Shown piece by piece: positions 6,026 to 9,686 of a DNA stretch of 9,686 nucleotides (within the stretch, counting starts at the first letter, position 1; every line of letters starts with the position of its first letter). The stretch is from Acidobacteriota bacterium (GTDB taxonomy: Bacteria; Acidobacteriota; Terriglobia; Terriglobales; Acidobacteriaceae), in assembly GCA_021851465.1 (NCBI GenBank), contig JAJZDL010000109.1, forward strand, positions 1 through 9,686, read 5' to 3'. The notes beneath the pieces are model-generated. The model was not told the origin of the DNA. It did no database searches and worked only from the letters and a program-made list of their open reading frames with translations. Both the position numbers and the translations under genes were made by a program.

Positions 6026-6409
6026 TTACGACTGGGCGGGTTGCGTGGCAGCGGTGGTGGGAGCCGGGCTGTGCTCCGTGGTGGCCGCGACGGACTTCGC
6101 TGCGGTCTTGTTCTTATAGCATTGGCGGCAGAGCACAGGCCGTCCCTGGGTTGGCTTGAACGGAACGGTGGTTTCAATGCCGCACTCCGAGCATTGAGTA
6201 CGCGTCTCGGTGCGTGAGATGCCGGCCGCCGCCGGGCCCTCGACCGACGTCGCACTGGTGTCAGGCGCGCCGCGCCTGGACTTGCACGGCTTGCAACGCT
6301 TCGGGTCGTTCTTGAACTGCTTGTCCAGGAAGAAAAGCTGTTCCCCCGCCGTGAAGACAAACTCACCGCCGCAAACGGAACAGGTTAGTATCCGGTCTAC
6401 AAAGTCCAT
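6026..6409 (-). CDS. Double zinc-ribbon protein
   Basis: A 127-residue protein with two four-cysteine zinc sites. The N-terminal ribbon has Cys10/Cys13 and Cys39/Cys42 around GEFVFTAGEQLFFLDKQF, the probable zinc-ribbon domain type (zf-trcl-like). The second has Cys73/Cys76 and Cys94/Cys97, a CxxC-x17-CxxC arrangement. A low-complexity Ala/Thr/Pro tail (98-127) follows. Such proteins are common in Acidobacteriota; their role is unknown, with nucleic-acid or protein binding only inferred. The ATG has GGGGGAAAG six bases upstream. It lies between rpsU and the MBL gene on the same strand, with separate spacers, so co-transcription is uncertain. No catalytic domain. Confidence 0.85.
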   Translation of the reverse strand: MDFVDRILTCSVCGGEFVFTAGEQLFFLDKQFKNDPKRCKPCKSRRGAPDTSATSVEGPAAAGISRTETRTQCSECGIETTVPFKPTQGRPVLCRQCYKNKTAAKSVAATTEHSPAPTTAATQPAQS

Positions 6410-6609
6410 ACGCTTTCCCCCATGGTATGGAAGAGATGATCGCTCTCGGCCCGCAGATTCATGAATTCAGAGAATGACTAGGCTGGCTCGATCCATTCGC
6501 GGTCGGTGTCGCTGGGAGCGCGGCGATCATGTTGCCGGGAGCAGCGCCAGGATTCGAACTGAACCAGCACTGCCTGCCTGGTTGGGCTGCAAACGTGAGC
6601 GGGATGCTT

Positions 6610-6650
6610 GTTGGGCCGCCGCGCTTCGTCGAGGAGAACGGCGGCCCAAC
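6610..6650 (-). terminator. Strong hairpin after rpsU
   Basis: GTTGGGCCGCCG (6610-6621) and CGGCGGCCCAAC (6639-6650) form a perfect 12-bp stem with a 17-base loop, beginning 17 bases after the rpsU stop. No T-run follows, so it may act as a 3'-end stabiliser or a Rho-independent terminator of non-canonical type. Confidence 0.5.
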
Positions 6651-6667
6651 ATGGTTTGAGAGCAGGT

Positions 6668-6865
6668 TCAGTCCTGCTCCTTGCGGATCTTCTTGCGGTT
6701 TCGCTTGCGAGCCAGCGCTTCCTTTACACGCTTCTTCTCGCCCGGCTTCAGATAGAAGGAGTGGCGCTTCACTTCCTTGATGATGTCTTCCGTCTGAACC
6801 TTGCGTTTGAAGCGGCGCAGTGCGTTTTCGAGAGGTTCACCTTCCTGCACTCGAATCTCTGCCAA
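6668..6865 (-). CDS. rpsU: 30S ribosomal protein S21
   Basis: A 65-residue basic protein, AEIRVQEGEPLENALRRF onward, ending RNRKKIRKEQD, a clear S21. S21 helps initiation at the 30S platform near the anti-Shine-Dalgarno. The canonical N-terminus (M)AEIRVQ requires a TTG start at 6863-6865. A second TTG two codons upstream (6869-6871) would give MALAEIR. GGAGGT lies 9 bases before the canonical TTG and about 3 before the other, favouring the canonical one. An ATG at 6914 would add 17 non-conserved residues and span the ribosome binding site, so it is rejected. The gene is followed by a 12-bp-stem hairpin. Confidence 0.95.
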   Translation of the reverse strand: MAEIRVQEGEPLENALRRFKRKVQTEDIIKEVKRHSFYLKPGEKKRVKEALARKRNRKKIRKEQD

Positions 6866-6874
6866 GGCCAATAC

Positions 6875-6880
6875 ACCTCC
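6875..6880 (-). promoter_or_regulatory. Shine-Dalgarno deciding the rpsU TTG start
   Basis: GGAGGT on the minus strand is a near-perfect anti-16S match, nine bases before the TTG at 6863-6865. It lies inside the reading frame that would begin at the upstream ATG, which argues against that longer start. Confidence 0.7.
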
Positions 6881-6916
6881 AAATCGTCCCAAGTGGGTAC
6901 ATTCAGGATAGCGCAC

Positions 6917-7241
6917 AATAGCGAGCGCGGATTGAGTTTCTGCCCTATCTCTGACGTTTCAAGAGGTTGCCCATTCGCCCTGAGTGCGAGAAGCGGCTTC
7001 AGCGGCGAATCGGGATACCTGGTGGGATCGAATGAACGACCGTGAGAGTGCCCGACGGACGGTCTTCGTCCGAGACGAGAGTCGTTGGCGAGAAGCGTGT
7101 TGCAACAGGAACTGACGTTGAAGATGGCCACGGCCCGTTTTCCACGAGCTTGAATCGGAACAACCGCTTGAGTTGCCACAACCGGCAATCTGCAACTCTG
7201 TAAATGAGGCAATAAGCGAAAATTGCAACTCGCAAAATTAC
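6917..7241. other. Gene-free spacer between holA and rpsU
   Basis: No coding frame with plausible composition is seen in these 325 bases. The spacer contains a hairpin CGGACG/CGTCCG (7056-7072), a 7-bp inverted repeat GAGTTGC/GCAACTC (7170-7198) and a repeated TGCAACTC (7191-7198 and 7224-7231). The rpsU promoter should lie here, but I cannot identify a convincing -35/-10 pair. A small RNA is possible but not recognised. Confidence 0.4.
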
Positions 7242-8447
7242 TTACAGCTCCATGGCGAATTGGTGAGTGGGGTTCTGGGCTGCGGCTGTTGATTCGGTGG
7301 CAAGGGCGAGGATGAGGCGTTCGAGGACGAGGAGTTTGTTGGCGGGAGAGCTGCGGAGTTCGAGGTCGGCCTTGGCAACTAGGCGTAGTGCGCGGTTGAG
7401 CTCGCGGCGGGACTTGTAGCGGCGGGCTTGGCGAATGAGGTCATCGGCAGCGAACGGGGGCATTCGGAAGCCCTGCCAGAGGGCGGCCCAGAGGTCGCGG
7501 GAGTCGCGCACATTTTTTTCCAGGATGATGAGCATCTGGCGGAAGGTGCGGGCCAGCATATAGAGGTGTCCGATGGCCGCGTCCTCGCCGCCGTCGGAGG
7601 CGTTGAGCAGGCCGTGCAGGAGGAGCAGGGCTCGGGTGCGGTCGCGCTGGCTGATGGCGTCGGTCAGCTCGTAGAGCGAACGCTGCTTGGCGGCGAGGAC
7701 CATCGTCTCGACGTCGCCGAGGGTGATGCGGTTTTTGCCCTCGAGCGTTGCGCTTCCGCCAACAGAGCCTCCGCCAACATAGAGGCAGAGCTTCTCCAGT
7801 TCGCTGGAGACCAGCATCATATCGGCCCCGAGGGCATCGACCATCTCGCGGGCTGCGTCGGCGTCGAAGCGGATGCCGCGCGATTCGGCCTCGGCGATCG
7901 CCCAGCGCGTTGCGTCGGCCTCGGCAACGCGTGCCAACTCAACCAGGCCGCAGGCGTCGCCGAGGGCTTCGCGGATGCGGTCGTAGCGCTCTTTGTCCTG
8001 ATAGTCCATCTTGCGCAGATCGGTGGGAATGCGCAGGTGGTCGGCGACGAAGAGCAGCACGGCCTGCGGATTGGGGCTGCGGAAGTAGGCGTCGATGGCG
8101 GCGAACTCGGCCTTCTTCGACCCGCGACCGAAGAGCAGCTTGAGGTTGCGCACAAAGAAGACCTGAAAGGGTGCCATCAACGAGGGCGTCTGCGCTTGAT
8201 CCAGTATCTCGAAGATCGGTGTCTCGGTGAGATCCAGGTCGTGCAGGCAGAAGTCGCGCGAGGATTCGGGTGCGAGAGCGGCGAGCACGCCTTGACGGCA
8301 TCGCTGGTAGAGAAAGGCCTCGTCGCCGAGGAGGACGTAGCCGGGCCGCAGGAGCGAGGGATCGGCAACCTCGGCAAGAAAGCGGTCCGTGGAGGCAAAG
8401 CTCTTGAGCGCGGCTGCGCGGGGCGGCTTGGCGGGTTGCGCGGGCAT
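7242..8447 (-). CDS. holA: DNA polymerase III delta subunit
   Basis: A 401-residue clamp-loader subunit that opens the beta sliding clamp. Features of the family: YVLLGDEAFLYQR (38-49), PFQVFFVRNLKLL (93-105), ADHLRIPTDLRKM (135-147), the LGADMMLVSSELEKL helix (207-220), and the C-terminal LYELTDAISQRD and GHLYMLARTFRQML segments (258-306). It is longer than E. coli delta (343 residues) because of an Ala/Pro-rich N-terminus and a Gly/Ser loop near 224-233. The ATG shares one base with the lptE stop (TGATG), with TGGAG eight bases before it, so the two are translationally coupled. The frame stays open upstream to 9173 only because of GC-rich antisense to nothing; it lies out of frame with lptE. 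Confidence 0.92.
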   Translation of the reverse strand: MPAQPAKPPRAAALKSFASTDRFLAEVADPSLLRPGYVLLGDEAFLYQRCRQGVLAALAPESSRDFCLHDLDLTETPIFEILDQAQTPSLMAPFQVFFVRNLKLLFGRGSKKAEFAAIDAYFRSPNPQAVLLFVADHLRIPTDLRKMDYQDKERYDRIREALGDACGLVELARVAEADATRWAIAEAESRGIRFDADAAREMVDALGADMMLVSSELEKLCLYVGGGSVGGSATLEGKNRITLGDVETMVLAAKQRSLYELTDAISQRDRTRALLLLHGLLNASDGGEDAAIGHLYMLARTFRQMLIILEKNVRDSRDLWAALWQGFRMPPFAADDLIRQARRYKSRRELNRALRLVAKADLELRSSPANKLLVLERLILALATESTAAAQNPTHQFAMEL

Positions 8448-8989
8448 CAGAATGACTCCAGCATATTGCCAACGATGGCCTGGGCAAAGTCGCGGGCCAG
8501 GCGGTTGACGGCGGCCGGGTCCTCGCGGATGAAGCCGCTGAGGTTCTGCGTGGATTGGTACTGCTCGCGGTAGCTCAGCGCGTCGTTCTGGTAGAGGATG
8601 CGGCCGTCGTGCGCGGTGAGCACGACCTTGACGGTGATCGTGACCAGATAACTGGAGGTCACTCCGGTGGTGGAGTCGTAGGTGAGCGGGTCGGCAGTTT
8701 GGGTGAGGACGGTGCCGCTGAGAACGGCGTCGGCGTCCGCCGCGTTGCCGACGATGCGGTAGCGGGTGCGTGTGTCCAACTCGCGGACGACTGCCTGGGT
8801 GAGGGCGAGTTCGGTGTGGTACGCCTGCGCATGCGTGGTGAAGACGGGCACCGCAATGGTGCGCACGTTGCCTGGAATGTGCGTGGCCGCGCCGACGGCG
8901 TGGTAGCCGCAGCCCGCGAGTGGAAGTGCAGCGACCAGAAGCAACAGACAGAAGAGACGACGCGCTGCGGCGGTGGACAGAGTGCGCAT
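8447..8989 (-). CDS. lptE: LPS-assembly lipoprotein LptE
   Basis: A 180-residue outer-membrane lipoprotein. Residues 1-26 are a signal peptide with basic start, hydrophobic core and lipobox LAGC (24-27), followed by GYH, the usual CGY start of mature LptE. The IPGNVRTIAVPVFTT strand, ELxLTQAVVREL helix and YREQYQ-like C-terminal segment fit the family. LptE plugs the LptD barrel that inserts LPS in the outer leaflet. Start ATG 8987-8989 has no clear Shine-Dalgarno. Its stop overlaps the holA start by one base; the lptE-holA order is widespread, normally after leuS, which is missing here. Confidence 0.88.
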   Translation of the reverse strand: MRTLSTAAARRLFCLLLLVAALPLAGCGYHAVGAATHIPGNVRTIAVPVFTTHAQAYHTELALTQAVVRELDTRTRYRIVGNAADADAVLSGTVLTQTADPLTYDSTTGVTSSYLVTITVKVVLTAHDGRILYQNDALSYREQYQSTQNLSGFIREDPAAVNRLARDFAQAIVGNMLESF

Positions 8990-9240
8990 TCGAGGTGGTT
9001 CTATTGTCGCACTTCGCCGGAGATGGAATGTGCGAGTGTCTCAGGCCAGGGCGAATGCGTGGCGGGCGTGGGCGGGGGTGATTGGCTGAGCTGGCTTGGG
9101 CAGGGTGCTTTGCCTGGGAGGGATTGCGCAGGGTGCGATTGGCTGGGTGGGCTTGAGGATCTTCGGTTGTCAATGAACTACGTATAATCTACACATTATA
9201 AATGTGTTATTGCGCGGCTTGGGGGCATCCGACTGCCGGA
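8990..9240. other. Gene-free spacer upstream of lptE
   Basis: No convincing gene. The GC-skewed part (9040-9160) gives only open frames of poor composition. An AT-rich island follows at 9170-9210. The lptE promoter should be here, but TTGACA on the minus strand (9173-9168) has no matching -10 at the right distance. Confidence 0.4.
9191..9207. promoter_or_regulatory. AT-rich 7-3-7 palindrome, possible operator
   Basis: ACACATT, ATA, AATGTGT forms a perfect 7-bp inverted repeat with a 3-base centre, in an AT island next to TATAAT (9183-9188). The size and symmetry fit a dimeric regulator site, but no regulator gene is in the window. Confidence 0.35.
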
Positions 9241-9316
9241 AAGATGCGGGGATTCTTCCCCTGACAAGCTCAGGGTCAGAATGACAAGCTGCAAGATCGC
9301 TTCGCTTAGAATGACA
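9241..9316. repeat. REP-like dispersed repeat with CCCTGA/TCAGGG hairpin
   Basis: Contains GGGGATTCTTCCCCTGACA, the hairpin CCCTGA (9259-9264)/TCAGGG (9270-9275) with CAAGC loop, and two AGAATGACA copies (9278-9286 and 9308-9316). The minus strand reads like a variant of the repeat at 2791-2833. Similar CAAGCTCAGGG palindromes are widespread in bacterial intergenic DNA. Confidence 0.6.
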
Positions 9317-9323
9317 GTTCAAT

Positions 9324-9367
9324 TTCGATCTACAGTTCTATTTTACCAAGTGGAGGGAAACTACTAT
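9324..9367 (+). repeat. 44-bp dispersed leader repeat, copy B
   Basis: Inverted copy of 2998-3041, differing at four positions. GGAGGG (9352-9357) is conserved. The repeat ends with ACTAT at 9367, exactly where an IS3-family left end (TGACC) begins, so the initiation codon expected from copy A is interrupted. Confidence 0.75.
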
Positions 9368-9686
9368 TGACCTTGCCCGCGCAAAACGTATCCCTAAGCG
9401 AGCTGCTGTAATAGCGAAAGGGATGGCCGATGGGGAACGGAAAACGGGGCCGGTACACGCTAGAGTTCAAGCAGGAAGCGGTGCGGCTGGTGGAGTCTGG
9501 CCAGAGCATCGCCGAGACGTCGCGCAGTCTGGGCGTGGTGGAGCAGACACTGTCCAACTGGGTCCAGGCGCATCGCCAGGGAAGGCTGCAGGAAGTCAGC
9601 GGCAAGGCAGGGGTGACGGCCGAGCAGATGGAGATCAGCCGTCTGCGGGCGGAACTGGCGCGAGTGAAGCTGGAGCGCGACATCTT
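9368..9686 (+). mobile_element. IS3-family insertion sequence, left part
   Basis: TGACCTTGCCCGCGCAAAA at 9368 has the TG start and length of an IS3 left terminal repeat, 62 bases before orfA. The right end, orfB and target duplication lie outside the window. It is not the same element as the remnant at 1758-1993, since both the leader and OrfA differ. Confidence 0.7.
9430..9686 (+). CDS. IS3-family transposase OrfA (partial, runs off the window)
   Basis: The first 85 residues of an OrfA: MGNGKRGRYTLEFKQEAVRL, a helix-turn-helix (SIAETSRSLGVVEQTLSNWV, 30-49), a linker, then the heptad helix ISRLRAELARVKLERDI (69-85) that normally forms the leucine zipper and leads into the frameshift region with OrfB. 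It recognises the IS ends. AAAGGG lies a few bases before the ATG. It is uninterrupted as far as seen, so the element may be intact. Its direction is away from lptE. Confidence 0.88.
   Translation, partial: MGNGKRGRYTLEFKQEAVRLVESGQSIAETSRSLGVVEQTLSNWVQAHRQGRLQEVSGKAGVTAEQMEISRLRAELARVKLERDI

Noticed and set aside
4926..6119. Long plus-strand open frame of 397 codons
   Set aside because: It is antisense to the MBL-fold gene, whose complete metal-binding motifs identify the real strand; the plus product has no recognisable domain and arises from GC-rich codon structure.
6598..6690. Apparent initiator-tRNA-like pattern on the plus strand (GCGGGATG and GCAGGTTCAGTCCTGC)
   Set aside because: The 3' part is the antisense of the rpsU C-terminal codons, and the middle is a 12-bp hairpin that does not fit a cloverleaf.
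7428..8573. Plus-strand open frame of 381 codons
   Set aside because: Antisense to holA and the end of lptE, both firmly recognised; the composition is typical of a codon-bias shadow.
8448..9173. Upstream extension of the holA reading frame to 9173
   Set aside because: The extension overlaps lptE in another frame and is Arg/His/Pro-rich low-quality sequence; the ATG at 8447 with a TGATG overlap and conserved N-terminus is the real start.

Overview
The window looks like a chromosomal segment of an Acidobacteriota bacterium, most likely Terriglobales/Acidobacteriaceae (Edaphobacter/Granulicella-like). This is inferred from the high G+C of the housekeeping genes, the S21 and zinc-ribbon sequences, and dispersed GTCATCCC/AGAATGACA-type intergenic repeats. 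No database search was possible.

Left region (1-2040): a visibly AT-richer accessory patch. A 488-residue predicted secreted protein with two tandem copies of an unrecognised two-cysteine domain lies on the minus strand. Just upstream of it is the last ~55 codons of another gene, cut off by the remnant of an IS3-family insertion sequence (start of orfA, broken after about 64 codons). The remnant runs almost into tmk.

Middle-left region (2046-3874): tmk (thymidylate kinase with a Pro/Gln-rich LID insertion), then a repeat-rich spacer of about 680 bp, then a stand-alone CZB (chemoreceptor zinc-binding) protein. The spacer holds a REP-like repeat, hexamer and 9-bp tandem repeats, a possible 30-residue hydrophobic peptide gene on the minus strand, a paired AT-rich repeat and a GGTACC hairpin cluster.

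Ribosomal and housekeeping core (3893-8989): a good sigma-70-type promoter and a ~265-nt leader precede rplU-rpmA (L21, L27), which end at a hairpin terminator. All genes beyond are on the minus strand and read toward it: lptE-holA (LPS-assembly lipoprotein and DNA polymerase III delta, sharing one base), rpsU (S21, probable TTG start), a double zinc-ribbon protein, and an MBL-fold hydrolase. tmk, holA, rplU, rpmA and rpsU serve DNA replication and translation; lptE serves outer-membrane assembly, which fits a Gram-negative-type envelope.

Right edge (8990-9686): a 440-bp spacer with an AT-rich palindrome and a second REP-like repeat, then the left end and orfA of a second, different IS3-family element that runs off the window.

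The most interesting signal is a 44-bp sequence present twice in inverted orientation (2998-3041 and 9324-9367, 40/44 identical). In each copy it carries GGAGGG followed eight bases later by a start-codon position. In the first copy it leads into the 30-residue hydrophobic reading frame. In the second the IS3 element begins exactly where the start codon should be completed. This looks like a dispersed leader/translation-initiation module of a small-peptide family, one copy of which has been decapitated by an insertion.
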